The position numbers were made by a program, and so were the translations under genes. From positions 34,519-98,518 of the forward strand of contig NZ_VSJK01000018.1 in the NCBI RefSeq assembly GCF_008085915.1: a DNA stretch of 64,000 nucleotides, written 5' to 3'. The notes under the pieces are model-generated. The model was not told the DNA's origin, searched no databases, and was given only the letters and a program-made list of their open reading frames with translations. Shown here piece after piece: positions 37,250 to 46,795 of the stretch. The first letter of the stretch is position 1, and each line of letters begins with the position of its first letter. This stretch comes from Oceaniovalibus sp. ACAM 378 (lineage in GTDB: Bacteria; Pseudomonadota; Alphaproteobacteria; Rhodobacterales; Rhodobacteraceae).

Positions 37250-38551
37250 TCAGATATATCGCGACACGACGTTTTCCAGACTCTCCTGTCGTCCCGAACG
37301 CGGTTCAGGGCGTGGGTCGGCGGTCACGACCGCGTCGTGAATCTGGTCCAGCGACTGTCCCAGCATCGCCTGCGCCTCGGGGGTGGTCCATCCGGCATAG
37401 CGCGCCGCCCGCGCATCCTCCAGCACGCCGTCGCTCAGCATCGCCGCCGCTGCCTTCAGCCCGCGGGCGCAAACGTCCATGCCGCCCACATGCGCTGCGA
37501 CCAGATCGATAGGGTCCAGCGATTGGCGCCGCAGTTTCGCATCAAAGTTGGTGCCCCCCGTCGTGAATCCACCAGCGCGCAGCACTTCGTAATAAGCAAG
37601 CGTCGCCTCGCGCGGGTTGTCGGGAAACTGATCGGTGTCCCAGCCGGACTGATAGTCGTTGCGGTTCATATCGATGGAGCCGAAAATGCCAAGCGACGCG
37701 GCCATGGCAAGTTCGTGTTCGAACGAATGCCCGGCCAGAATTGCATGACCCTGTTCGATGTTCACCTGCACCTCATTCTCAAGTCCGAACCGTTTCAGAA
37801 AGCCGTAAACGGTGGCAACGTCATAGTCGTATTGGTGTTTGGTCGGTTCCTGAGGTTTCGGCTCGATCAGGATTGCGCCCTTGAAACCGATCTTGTGCTT
37901 GTACTCCACGACCTTCGACAGGAACGCTCCGGCCTGTTCCGCTTCACGGGTCAGGTCGGTGTTCAGCAGGGTTTCATAACCTTCGCGCCCGCCCCACAGG
38001 ACATAGTTCTGCCCACCCAGTTTCATCGTTGCGTCCATGCAGGTTTTTACCGTGGCCGCCGACCAGGCAAAGACATCCGGGTCGGGGTTGGTGGCCGCCC
38101 CGGACATGAAACGCCGGTGGGTGAACAGGTTCGCCGTGCCCCAGAGCAGTTTTGTTTTCGATGTTTCCATCTTTTCGCCGATGTAATCGACCATTTCTGC
38201 CAGATTGCGGGCGGTTGCGGCAAAACTGTCGGCCTCGGGGCGGATGTCGGCGTCATGGAAACAAAAGAATGGCACGCCGAGAATATCGAACAGATCGAAG
38301 GCGGCATCGGCTTTTACCTTGGCCGCTGCGAGGTCGTCCTCCTTGAACCACGGACGTTGAAATGTCTGGCCACCGAACGGATCGCCACCCGGCCAGGCAA
38401 AGGAATGCCACCAGGCGCAGGTGAACCGCAGGTGATCCTCCATCCGTTTGCCCATGACCAATTCGTCCGGGTCATAGTGGCGGAAGGCAAGGTCTGAGGT
38501 GCTGTCGGCACCTTGAAAGGAAACCGGGGCGATACCGTCGAAAAAGCTCAT
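37250..38551 (-). CDS. xylA: Xylose isomerase
   Basis: A 433-residue class II xylose isomerase converting D-xylose to D-xylulose in the cytoplasm. Recognisable blocks include [34 protein letters not shown] (metal site), GHSFEHELA and GWDTDQFP. The usual NIEANHATLAGHSF block reads [14 protein letters not shown], a modest change. It is the last gene of the leftward operon xylF-xylH-xylG-xylB-xylA, two bases after xylB. Confidence 0.97.
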   Translation of the reverse strand: MSFFDGIAPVSFQGADSTSDLAFRHYDPDELVMGKRMEDHLRFTCAWWHSFAWPGGDPFGGQTFQRPWFKEDDLAAAKVKADAAFDLFDILGVPFFCFHDADIRPEADSFAATARNLAEMVDYIGEKMETSKTKLLWGTANLFTHRRFMSGAATNPDPDVFAWSAATVKTCMDATMKLGGQNYVLWGGREGYETLLNTDLTREAEQAGAFLSKVVEYKHKIGFKGAILIEPKPQEPTKHQYDYDVATVYGFLKRFGLENEVQVNIEQGHAILAGHSFEHELAMAASLGIFGSIDMNRNDYQSGWDTDQFPDNPREATLAYYEVLRAGGFTTGGTNFDAKLRRQSLDPIDLVAAHVGGMDVCARGLKAAAAMLSDGVLEDARAARYAGWTTPEAQAMLGQSLDQIHDAVVTADPRPEPRSGRQESLENVVSRYI

Positions 38552-38553
38552 GT

Positions 38554-39993
38554 TCAGTGGTCCTTAAGCAGGTCATAGGCCGCGCGGTAACGCGCATTTT
38601 GATCGGTGAAAGCCTGTGTCAGCGCGCGGTCGGGCGCGATGCTGTGGGCGATGGGGGGCGGGGTCGCGATCTCGGCGCCGGCCCCGGTTGCGGCCATCAT
38701 GCCCAGCCGTGCGGCGCCCAGGGCCGCGCCGAAATCCCCCGCCTCGGGAACGTCCAGCGTGATATCAAGCGCCGTGGCGATGGCGCTCAGCCAGTAATCC
38801 GATCTGGCCCCGCCACCCAGCGCCAGCGCCCGGTCGATCCGCGTGCCGGTCGATGCCAGTGCATCGCGGCAGTCGGCGAAGGCAAAGGCGACGCCTTCCA
38901 GCACGGCGCGGGTTGCCGCTTTGGCATCGGTGGCGTGGTCCAGATGCAGAAACTGTCCACGGATCGCCGCATCATTGTGCGGCGTCCTTTCGCCCCCGAG
39001 ATAGGGCAGGAACAAGGTCCGCGTCGGTGCCGTCAGCGGCCCCAGATCGCCGGTGAGTTTGGCGGCGGATTGCCCGGTCAGGCGTGACAACCATTGCAGC
39101 GCGTCCGACGCGGCAAGGATCACGCCCATTTGATGCCATGTGTCCGGCACCGCATGGCAAAAGCTGTGCACGGCGCTGGCCGGATCGGGGCGGTATCCTG
39201 CGTTGGCGGCGAACAAGACGCCCGATGTGCCAAGCGATAGGAACGCGCCGCCGTCCTGCACCACGCCCGCACCGATGGCAGCGGCGGCATTGTCACCCGC
39301 CCCCCCGGCGACGGTTATCGCGGGCAGATCAAGGTCCACGGCCAGCTTGTCGCGCAGGTTCCCTGATGGCGCCGAGCCTTCCACAAGGTCCGGCATCTGT
39401 CCGCGTGACAGGTGGCAAGCCGTGAGCAGCTCGTCGGACCAATCCCGCGCGCCGGTGTCGAACCATGCGGTTCCGGCTGCGTCGGACATTTCGGAGACAT
39501 GGTTGCCGGTCAGGAATAGCCGCAGATAATCCTTGGGCAACAGTGTTTTGGCGATGCGCGCGAAAGTGTCGGGTTCGTTTTCGCGGACCCAATCGACCTT
39601 GGGCGCGGTAAATCCGGGGAACACGATATTGCCGGTGATCGCGCGGAATTGCGGATCGGCGTCCATTGCCGCCGCCTGTTCGGCTGAGCGTGTGTCGTTC
39701 CACAGCATGCAAGGGCGCAGCACCTGATCGTCGCCGTCGATCAGCGTCGCGCCGTGCATATGCCCCGACAGACCCAGCCCCGCAACATCGCGGCAATCGT
39801 TCTGTTCTCGCAGGGCGCGCAGGGCCTCGACAGCCGCGCTGCACCAGCTTGCCGGGTCTTGTTCCGACCAGCCGTCGTGGGGCCGCTGCACCGTCAGTGG
39901 CACGGTATGTTCTGCAAGAACGCGCTGATCTTCGTCGATCAGGATCGCCTTGAGCGATGAGGTGCCAAGGTCGAGTCCGATATAACTGCTCAT
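38554..39993 (-). CDS. xylB: Xylulokinase
   Basis: A 479-residue FGGY-family sugar kinase that phosphorylates D-xylulose to xylulose-5-phosphate, feeding the pentose phosphate pathway. [11 protein letters not shown] is the N-terminal ATPase motif, GLSGHMHGA the XylB signature, and [12 protein letters not shown] the C-terminal adenosine-binding motif. It overlaps the end of xylG by ATGA and is followed after two bases by xylA. Confidence 0.95.
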   Translation of the reverse strand: MSSYIGLDLGTSSLKAILIDEDQRVLAEHTVPLTVQRPHDGWSEQDPASWCSAAVEALRALREQNDCRDVAGLGLSGHMHGATLIDGDDQVLRPCMLWNDTRSAEQAAAMDADPQFRAITGNIVFPGFTAPKVDWVRENEPDTFARIAKTLLPKDYLRLFLTGNHVSEMSDAAGTAWFDTGARDWSDELLTACHLSRGQMPDLVEGSAPSGNLRDKLAVDLDLPAITVAGGAGDNAAAAIGAGVVQDGGAFLSLGTSGVLFAANAGYRPDPASAVHSFCHAVPDTWHQMGVILAASDALQWLSRLTGQSAAKLTGDLGPLTAPTRTLFLPYLGGERTPHNDAAIRGQFLHLDHATDAKAATRAVLEGVAFAFADCRDALASTGTRIDRALALGGGARSDYWLSAIATALDITLDVPEAGDFGAALGAARLGMMAATGAGAEIATPPPIAHSIAPDRALTQAFTDQNARYRAAYDLLKDH

Positions 39994-40763
39994 GCCACTC
40001 TTTCAGGTTTCTTGCCCAGAATGATCATCCCGAGGATATCGTCGTCGGTCACATCTGCTACGTTTTCGGTGCCGACCAATTGGCCGTTCTTCATCACGGA
40101 GATCCGGTCGCACAGCTCCATCACGTCATGGATATCATGGGAAATCAGGAAGATGCCAAGCCCCTGACGTTTCAACTCGGCGATCAGCTCGCCCACCATC
40201 TTGGTTTCCTGCGGTCCCAAAGCGGCGGTGGGTTCGTCCATGATCAGGATACGCGCGTTGAAATACACCGCCCGCGCGATGGCCACCGATTGCCTTTGTC
40301 CGCCGGACAGCGCCGACACGGGTGAAGCGAAATTTTTAAAGTTCGGGTTCAGTCGATACATGATCTTGCGCGTCTCGGCCTCCATCTGCGCATCGTCCAC
40401 GAACCCCAGCCGCGTGACCAGCTCGCGCCCCAGAAACAGGTTCGATGCGGCATCCAGATTGTCGGCCAAGGCCAGCGTCTGATAGATCGTTTCGATGTTA
40501 TAGGATCGCGCATCGCGGGGATTTTTGATTACCGCCTTTTCGCCGTTGACGAAAATCTCGCCCGAATCCGCCTGATACGCACCGGAGAGGCATTTGATCA
40601 GCGTCGATTTGCCTGCGCCATTGTGGCCCAGCACGCCCACGACCTCGCCGGGATACAGATCGACAGAGACACGATCGACCGCCTTGATGCCGCCAAAGGC
40701 AATCGAGATGTCGCGCAACTCGACCAGCGGGGTTCCGGATCTGTCAGTCATTTCAGTTTCCAT
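39990..40763 (-). CDS. xylG: Xylose ABC transporter ATP-binding protein
   Basis: A 257-residue ATPase with one nucleotide-binding domain: Walker [10 protein letters not shown], signature LSGGQRQ, Walker B ILIMDEP and switch SHD. Classical enterobacterial XylG has two fused ATPase halves (~510 residues). The single-domain form here, also seen in alphaproteobacterial pentose importers, must dimerise. Start ATG 40763 has GAGG six bases upstream; a GTG at 40775 overlapping the permease stop is an alternative. Confidence 0.88.
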   Translation of the reverse strand: METEMTDRSGTPLVELRDISIAFGGIKAVDRVSVDLYPGEVVGVLGHNGAGKSTLIKCLSGAYQADSGEIFVNGEKAVIKNPRDARSYNIETIYQTLALADNLDAASNLFLGRELVTRLGFVDDAQMEAETRKIMYRLNPNFKNFASPVSALSGGQRQSVAIARAVYFNARILIMDEPTAALGPQETKMVGELIAELKRQGLGIFLISHDIHDVMELCDRISVMKNGQLVGTENVADVTDDDILGMIILGKKPERVA

Positions 40764-40771
40764 TTCCGGCC

Positions 40772-42094
40772 TCACTTGGATTTGCCGCGATACAGGATGT
40801 CGAGATACACGGCCAGCACCAGGACCGAGCCGACCACAACCTGCTGGATGGCGGCGTCAAAGCCGATCAGCACCATGCCGGTCTGCAACGATTGCATCAC
40901 CAGTGCGCCAAGGATTGCACCATAGATCGTGCCGATCCCCCCGGCCAGCGAGGTGCCACCGATCACCGCTGCGGCGATGACATAAAGTTCGTCCAGCGTG
41001 CCCAAGGCGTTGGTGGCCGAATTCAGCCGCGCACTGGCGACGACCGCCGACAGCCCGGCCAGAAAACCCATCATCGCGAAGATCTTGACCGTCATCATCC
41101 GGGTGTTGATTCCGGCCAGTTCCGCCGCCTCGGGGTTGCCGCCGATGGCGAACACATAGCGGCCAAAACGCGTGCGGTTCATCAGGATGGTCATCAGAAT
41201 GCCGACCGTGATCAGGATCAGCACCGGAATGGCGAAACCGTGGCTGATGAAGATCCCCTCTTCGGGCACCTTGATCCCCTCTCGTTGTGCATATTGGCGC
41301 ACGATTCCCTTTGGCCAGGGATAGGAATTCACCAAAAGCACTGCGCCAATGGCCACACCACAGGCCAGAACCGCCAGAAACACATCGGCCCAGACCGGGC
41401 GCAGGGCGAACTTGAACTTGCGCCGCTGGCGTCTCCCGTTCAGGCTCAGCGCGACGATGCCGATACAGGCCAGCGCGCCGACGATCCAACTGCCGGTCGC
41501 ACCGATCGCTCCATATGGCCCGCCGCCCAGCAGGGCGAATGTGGGATCAACCGGCGAAATCGTTTCGCCCCGCGCGATCAGAAACCCCGTACCACGCCAG
41601 ACCAGCAGCCCGCCGAGGGTGACGATAAAGGCCGGAATTTTCAAATAGGCAATAAGTGCGCCCTGTAACGCGCCGACACAGGCACCGGTGACCATCCCGG
41701 CGACGACGGCAATGATCCAGATCATCGGATGCCCAAGGCCAAGGATCGGTGGCAGGATATACACCTGCAACATCCCCATCACCACGGCACAGAAGCCCAG
41801 AATTGACCCGACAGACAGGTCGATGTGCCGCGTCACGATGACCAGAACCATGCCGGTCGCCATGATGCCGATGGACGATGTCTGAACCGAAAGATTCCAC
41901 AGGTTGCGGGGGGTCAGGAAAGCGCCGAAATTATTGACCAGCGCACCATAGAGGTGAAACCCGACCCAGATCAGCGCCAGCGCTCCGACCATGCCGATCA
42001 GACGGGTGTCAAGCTCGGTCGCCTTCAGGAAACGGGTCAGCAGACCATCCCGCGGTTTTATCGGATCGGCGGGCGGTGAGACGGAATCGCTCAT
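40772..42094 (-). CDS. xylH: Xylose ABC transporter permease
   Basis: A 440-residue inner-membrane permease of the carbohydrate CUT2 class with about 10-12 helices. [11 protein letters not shown] is the family hallmark and [20 protein letters not shown] the ATPase-contact region (cited in part). Longer than ribose permeases (~320) because of an inserted middle segment, as in other XylH proteins. It lies 122 bases after xylF, and a hairpin sits in that gap. Confidence 0.93.
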   Translation of the reverse strand: MSDSVSPPADPIKPRDGLLTRFLKATELDTRLIGMVGALALIWVGFHLYGALVNNFGAFLTPRNLWNLSVQTSSIGIMATGMVLVIVTRHIDLSVGSILGFCAVVMGMLQVYILPPILGLGHPMIWIIAVVAGMVTGACVGALQGALIAYLKIPAFIVTLGGLLVWRGTGFLIARGETISPVDPTFALLGGGPYGAIGATGSWIVGALACIGIVALSLNGRRQRRKFKFALRPVWADVFLAVLACGVAIGAVLLVNSYPWPKGIVRQYAQREGIKVPEEGIFISHGFAIPVLILITVGILMTILMNRTRFGRYVFAIGGNPEAAELAGINTRMMTVKIFAMMGFLAGLSAVVASARLNSATNALGTLDELYVIAAAVIGGTSLAGGIGTIYGAILGALVMQSLQTGMVLIGFDAAIQQVVVGSVLVLAVYLDILYRGKSK

Positions 42095-42180
42095 GAGGTT
42101 GGGTCCAGCATAGCGGGGATCGACTGTGCGTGCGATTGAATGCGGTGGCGCGCAAGGTTCGGTCCGGGGAAATCAGATGT

Positions 42181-42207
42181 GGCGCGGCGACAAGGGATCG
42201 CCGCGCC
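42181..42207 (-). promoter_or_regulatory. Intercistronic hairpin xylF/xylH
   Basis: A perfect inverted repeat: GGCGCGGCGA (42181-42190) and TCGCCGCGCC (42198-42207), 7-base loop, beginning about 10 bases after the xylF stop. There is no T-run after it, so it is more likely an mRNA-stabilising or partly terminating structure that raises binding-protein expression over permease expression than a full terminator. Confidence 0.7.
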
Positions 42208-42216
42208 GCGCACGTC

Positions 42217-43248
42217 TTACTTGCAGGCGGCGACGTCGTCCGCCGCGCCTTCGCAGGCCTGTTCCTTGGAGATGTGACCGGCATCAATGACCAGATTTAG
42301 CGTCTCTTTGGTGATCGGCGTCGGCTTGAGGAAGATCGCGTTCATCTCAACACCCTTTTCCCCGCCCGACCACTTTTCGGCACCCTCGATATCGCCAAGT
42401 GCGGCACCCTTTGCCATCGCCACGGCGATTTCGGCAGCGGCACCGCCCAGATCGCGACTGTTCTTCCAGACCGAAACGGTCTGTGTGCCCCGTGCAACCC
42501 GGTTCAGCGCGGCAAGGTCGCCGTCCTGTCCGCCCACCGGAATGGTCAGACCCTGTGCGGCCAATGCGGCGATGACGCCACCGGCCATGCCGTCGTTCTC
42601 GACCAGAACCGCGTCAACATCATTGTTGTTGGCGGTCAGGATCTGCTCCATGTTTTTCTGGGCATTTTCCGGCTTCCAGCCGTCGCTGAACGCCTCGCCG
42701 ACGATCTTGATGCTGCCGCCATCGACAGCGCCGCCGATGACTTCCATCATTCCGTCCAGCAGGAACTGCGCGTTGGGATCGCCCGGATCGCCCTTGATGA
42801 TCGCATAATTGCCATCGCCCGCAACACCCTGCACGGTTTCGGCGATGATGCTGCCGACACCCTTGTTGTCAAAGGTCAGGTAAAAGGCGCGCGGATCTTC
42901 GATCAGACGGTCATAGCCGACGACCGGGATTTCCTCGGCGGCGGCCTGGTCGAGCGCCGGGCCGATGGCGTCTTTATCCATGGCCAGAATGATCAGCGCG
43001 TCCGCACCCTGTGCGATCAGCGCCTCGACATCGGTCAATTGTTTTGCGGCAGAGGCCTGTGCGTCGGACGAGATATAGGTTGCGCCCAATTCCTCAAGCT
43101 TGGCCTTGATCGCGGCTTCGTCGGTCTTCCAGCGCTCTTCCTGAAAGTTCGACCAGCTGACGCCGACGGTCATCGAATGGGCGTCGGCAAAGGCCATGGA
43201 TGTAAGTGATGTGGACAGCGCAGCGGCTGCCATAAGCGTAAGGCGCAT
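42217..43248 (-). CDS. xylF: Periplasmic xylose-binding protein
   Basis: A 343-residue type I periplasmic binding protein. A signal peptide covers about residues 1-22 (LMAAAALSTSLTSMAFADA). The mature part starts with the XylF-like VGVSWSNFQEERW, and later has YDRLIED and ENDGMAGGVIAAL. It delivers D-xylose to XylHG. First gene of the operon; its promoter must lie in 43249-43404, which it shares with the divergent ASPIC-domain gene. No xylR regulator is in the window. Confidence 0.94.
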   Translation of the reverse strand: MRLTLMAAAALSTSLTSMAFADAHSMTVGVSWSNFQEERWKTDEAAIKAKLEELGATYISSDAQASAAKQLTDVEALIAQGADALIILAMDKDAIGPALDQAAAEEIPVVGYDRLIEDPRAFYLTFDNKGVGSIIAETVQGVAGDGNYAIIKGDPGDPNAQFLLDGMMEVIGGAVDGGSIKIVGEAFSDGWKPENAQKNMEQILTANNNDVDAVLVENDGMAGGVIAALAAQGLTIPVGGQDGDLAALNRVARGTQTVSVWKNSRDLGGAAAEIAVAMAKGAALGDIEGAEKWSGGEKGVEMNAIFLKPTPITKETLNLVIDAGHISKEQACEGAADDVAACK

Positions 43249-43404
43249 GGTTTCCTCCCGGATGCTGCCACCGCTCTCGGGCGGCAGTCAGTTGCAGTGT
43301 TTGCCAACTCACCATGGCGAGATTCATTTCACCTGTCAAAACAGATAGTTTGCGGCGCGATCCAAAGTGCGCGACGGTGCCGCGAGCGGAGAAGGGCATT
43401 TGCG

Positions 43405-44973
43405 GTGACACAGAAAGACGTTGCGGGTACCGGGAAACCAAAGGCGGCCCCTGGTGCGGTGGTCCGCGCGGCGGTCTTGTGTCTGTTGGCGCTCTCTGCG
43501 GCCGCAGCGCCTGCTGTGGCCGGGGTGCGATTCATCGACCGATCGGCGGACCTGCCGGTGCAGCACATCTATGACGGCGGATGGGAGCATTTCGTCGGCG
43601 GTGGTGTGGCGATATTCGATTGCAACAGCGATGGTTTCGCTGATCTGTTTGTCGCTGGCGGCGAAAATCCCGCGACGCTGCTGATCAATCGGTCGCTGGC
43701 TGGCGGTGCGATCCGCTTTGGTTTGGGCGATTTAACTCCGCTTACCGGCGTCCCCGGGGCCTATCCGCTGGACGTTGACGGCGACGGTCTGCTTGATCTG
43801 GCAGTGTTGCGGGCGGGGGCGAATGTCATGCTGCGCGGACGCGGTGACTGCACTTTTGAGGACGCGACCAAGGCATGGGGCATCGACCCGGGCCAAGGCT
43901 GGACCACAGCGTTTTCCGCAACATGGGAGGCGGGCGCGGATCGCCCGGTGCTCGTCTTTGGCAATTACGTCGACCGCAGCAATCCGAAGGGGCCGTTCGG
44001 GACCTGCGACACCAATGTGCTGATGCGGCCCATTGCAGGGGGATATGACGCGACCACCCTTGCGCCCGGGTTCTGTGCGCTGTCGATGCTGTTTTCCGAC
44101 TGGAAACGGCAGGGCCGCGCCGATCTGCGGATCAGCAATGACCGACACTATTACGTGCGCGGCGGATCGGAACAGATGTACGACATGGCAGCGGGCCGTT
44201 TTCTGGGACCGGATGACGGGTGGCCGGACCTTTTCCTGTGGGGCATGGGCATTGCCAGCCGCGATATTACCGGAAACGGTCTGTCCGAAGTGATGCTGAC
44301 TTCGATGGGCGATCAGTTGTTGCAATTCGCGCTCCCCGGTGGGGTCTATGAAAACGTGCCTTACAGTTTCGGCAGCTATGTGCAGCGCCCGTCAACGGGA
44401 GACGACGGGCGGCCTTCGACCGGGTGGCACGCCGAATTCGGCGATGTGGACAATGACGGCTGGTCCGATCTGTTCGTGGCAAAGGGCAACGTCGATCAGA
44501 TGCCGGGCAATGCGGCGAAAGACCCCAACAACCTGTTGATCCGCACGCCTGACGGCCCGTTTGTCGATCGCGGCGCAGAGGCGGGCGTGGCCAGTCCGCA
44601 TCGCAGCCGGGGGGCGGGGCTGTATGATCTGAACCTCGACGGGCGGCTGGATCTTGTGGTGGTGAACCGCCGTGCGCCGCTTGAGATCCATGAAAACGTC
44701 ACAGATCCGGTGGGCGGCTGGTTGCAGGTTGAAGTTTCTGCCGGGCCGCCCAACACCCATGGCGTCGGTGGTTTTCTTGAACTGCGCCTGCCGGATGGGC
44801 GGGTTGAGTCTCGCGAGATCACCGTGGGCGGTGGCCATGCGAGCGGTCAGGCGGGGTTGCATCATTTCGGACTGGGAACGCTGCGCGGCGCGGCTGTTCG
44901 GCTGATCCTGAACGGTGCTCCCGGTCCATGGCAGGATGTCGCGGCGAACAGCCGGATCACGCTGTCGCGCTGA
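43405..44973 (+). CDS. Secreted ASPIC/UnbV (CRTAC1-like) FG-GAP repeat protein
   Basis: A 522-residue exported protein: signal peptide with hydrophobic core VLCLLALSAAAAPAVAG, then FG-GAP/VCBS-like beta-propeller repeats with calcium-binding DxDxDG patterns (FDCNSDGFADLF, DVDGDGLLDL, DVDNDGWSDLF, DLNLDGRLDLV). A C-terminal ASPIC/UnbV domain follows (HGVGGFLEL, GGGHASGQ). Family function is unknown. Start GTG 43405 is preceded by AAGG at nine bases; the frame is open further upstream. It converges with a di-heme peroxidase gene, the two stops being six bases apart, and such pairs may function together. Confidence 0.85.
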   Translation: MTQKDVAGTGKPKAAPGAVVRAAVLCLLALSAAAAPAVAGVRFIDRSADLPVQHIYDGGWEHFVGGGVAIFDCNSDGFADLFVAGGENPATLLINRSLAGGAIRFGLGDLTPLTGVPGAYPLDVDGDGLLDLAVLRAGANVMLRGRGDCTFEDATKAWGIDPGQGWTTAFSATWEAGADRPVLVFGNYVDRSNPKGPFGTCDTNVLMRPIAGGYDATTLAPGFCALSMLFSDWKRQGRADLRISNDRHYYVRGGSEQMYDMAAGRFLGPDDGWPDLFLWGMGIASRDITGNGLSEVMLTSMGDQLLQFALPGGVYENVPYSFGSYVQRPSTGDDGRPSTGWHAEFGDVDNDGWSDLFVAKGNVDQMPGNAAKDPNNLLIRTPDGPFVDRGAEAGVASPHRSRGAGLYDLNLDGRLDLVVVNRRAPLEIHENVTDPVGGWLQVEVSAGPPNTHGVGGFLELRLPDGRVESREITVGGGHASGQAGLHHFGLGTLRGAAVRLILNGAPGPWQDVAANSRITLSR

Positions 44974-44985
44974 CCCGGTTCAGCG
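44968..44985. terminator. Hairpin made from both stop codons of convergent genes
   Basis: CGCTGA (44968-44973) and TCAGCG (44980-44985) form a perfect 6-bp stem around a CCCGGT loop. The TGA of each convergent gene is part of the stem. It could act in both directions, although no T-run follows. Confidence 0.5.
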
Positions 44986-46299
44986 GTCGATGGGCGATCC
45001 GCTGGGCACCGCACCGGGGATGCCAAGCCGACCTGCGAGCGCGACCGGATCGGAAAGGGTGCGCAAAAACGCAACCAGCGCGGCAATGTCGGCGTCGTCC
45101 AGCGTGACAGGGCGGGTGGTGACTGCGCTCAGGATTTCCGCCTGCATTACCGGATCGACCGGCGTGTCCCGGGGGTCAATGTCTTTCGGAAGATGGACAT
45201 TCACGACAATATCGTTGCTTTTTGCCACAGGATCAGCGTGAAACTGTACAAAATCCGACAATTCTGCAAATGCTCCCGTGTGGCCATAGGGCCCGGTGAA
45301 TTCGACATTGCGCAACGATGGCGTGCGAAAGGCAAAGGCGTCCGCGGGATTGCCCGTCACCTCCATCCGGCCTTCGTCACGGGTGTGGTTTTCGAACCGC
45401 GCCGCCTTGCCCGGACCGAACTGCGGCACGCCCATGGCATGAAATCCCTGATCGGTCTGGAAGGGGCCGGAGTGGCAGGCGGCACAGCCTCCATCGCCGA
45501 AAAACAGTTCGGCACCCTTGGCCGAAGTGCCGTCGAGCTGTCGCTCGCCACGCAGCACAGCATCGAACTGTGACCCGTCCGACCGCCACTCAAATGCGAC
45601 AAAAGCCGCGATGGCGTTGGAAATATCGGTGAACCCGATGTCGCGCCCCGCTGCAATCTCCGGATAGACTTGATCGAACCGCTGACGATACTCGGGGATT
45701 GCGGCCACCCGGGCCGACAGGATATCCCAAGCGCCGTGCGACCCGGTGATCATCCCCAGCCGAACCGCTTGCGCCACATCGTTTTCGGAATAATGCCCGG
45801 CCATTTCGTCGGCGCTGAGCACGGGGAACATTGTCTGTGCCGATAAAACCCCCGAAAACCCGGTCAGCATTTCGTCTTCCATCGGGGTGCGCATGCCGGA
45901 AGGCCGCGATGCATCTGCCTGCACCCGGCCATCGTGGAACAGAACTGTCATTTCCCGCGCACCCAGATTGAACAGCGCGGGCGAATTACGCGGGATGCGT
46001 TCTTCGGGCGGATTGTCGGGGTCGGCGCGGCGGTCGGGGCCAAGCCCGATGCCACCCTCACCAACACCCAGCGCCAGACCGTCGGCGGTGGCGAATCGGG
46101 GGTGATGGCAGGTGGCGCAAGAAATGTTGCGATTGCCGGACAAGACTGGATCCCAGAACAGCAGGCGGCCCAGCTCGGCCTCGGCCCGGTCCACCGGCAG
46201 ATAAAGATCATCAGTGACGGGGGCAGGCCAGTGATCGCTCGGGCCACCCGCAAAGGTGGCGGCGGGCAGGGCGGCAAGAGCAAGGCAAAGCAATCTCAT
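44980..46299 (-). CDS. Di-heme cytochrome c peroxidase/MauG-like protein
   Basis: A 439-residue periplasmic protein with a signal peptide (1-18) and two c-type heme sites, CATCH (C61, C64, H65) and CAACH (C272, C275, H276), spaced as in bacterial cytochrome c peroxidases and MauG. Members reduce hydrogen peroxide or oxidise protein residues. The first motif context LLFWDPVLSGN and the C-terminal KDIDPRDTPVDP fit the family. MauG and peroxidase roles cannot be separated from sequence. The convergent FG-GAP protein is a possible partner (inference). Its ATG overlaps the stop of an upstream open frame. Confidence 0.88.
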   Translation of the reverse strand: MRLLCLALAALPAATFAGGPSDHWPAPVTDDLYLPVDRAEAELGRLLFWDPVLSGNRNISCATCHHPRFATADGLALGVGEGGIGLGPDRRADPDNPPEERIPRNSPALFNLGAREMTVLFHDGRVQADASRPSGMRTPMEDEMLTGFSGVLSAQTMFPVLSADEMAGHYSENDVAQAVRLGMITGSHGAWDILSARVAAIPEYRQRFDQVYPEIAAGRDIGFTDISNAIAAFVAFEWRSDGSQFDAVLRGERQLDGTSAKGAELFFGDGGCAACHSGPFQTDQGFHAMGVPQFGPGKAARFENHTRDEGRMEVTGNPADAFAFRTPSLRNVEFTGPYGHTGAFAELSDFVQFHADPVAKSNDIVVNVHLPKDIDPRDTPVDPVMQAEILSAVTTRPVTLDDADIAALVAFLRTLSDPVALAGRLGIPGAVPSGSPIDR

Positions 46300-46578
46300 G
46301 GCACACTTTCAAGGCGCGCACAGGCGCAACGTGGCAGATCCGTCACCCGCAAAGGGGCATTGATCGCATTCTGCATGCCGGACTGCGCCGAAACAAGTTC
46401 CGCGTCGCCAAGCATTACACGGAACGGTTGCCCGTCACAGTTCAACAGCAGAGACGTGGATTTCGGGTGACATGTTCGGCGCCGTAGTTTGCCGGTCGGT
46501 GGTTCGGATGGCGCGCCGTTTCGGGCGGCAAACTCGAGCGCTTCGATCCCGGCGTCAGACTGTAAGATGGCGGATCAT
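46296..46578 (-). other. Open frame of unclear status ending in the peroxidase start codon
   Basis: The reverse strand stays open for about 90 codons and reads a protein-like sequence (GIEALEFAARNGAPSEPP, then LLLNCDGQPFRVMLGDAEL and LPRCACARLESVP). Its TGA overlaps the ATG of the peroxidase gene. No plausible start codon with a ribosome-binding site is visible before an upstream in-frame stop near 46571. It may be the 3' part of a degraded gene or a frame-shifted real one. I recognise no family. Confidence 0.3.
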
Positions 46579-46795
46579 CGATGCGTTCTGAAAAGTTCAT
46601 CGCCCCGGTCGAACTCGTTCTCCGAGCCCTGACCGGGGGCGACGCTGGCGACATTTCGCCCAGCCGCGCACCTAATGGGGCAGCTGGGCGGCGTCGAGTC
46701 TCCTCCCACGACGCACGCCCCCAGATCTCTGGATCCGGTCATAAAATTTTGGCGTCACCGAGACGGCTTGTCCATGTTGAATGTCAATAAACCGC
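46579..46795. other. Gap with no recognised gene
   Basis: Together with the open frame beside it, this is part of about 500 bases between the di-heme peroxidase and the transglutaminase gene without a supported gene. No repeat, terminator or RNA gene was recognised in it. Confidence 0.4.

Noticed and set aside
43249..43404. An operator palindrome GTTGCAGTGTTTGCCAAC for xylose control
   Set aside because: Only the outer GTTG/CAAC arms match; too weak to report as a regulator site.
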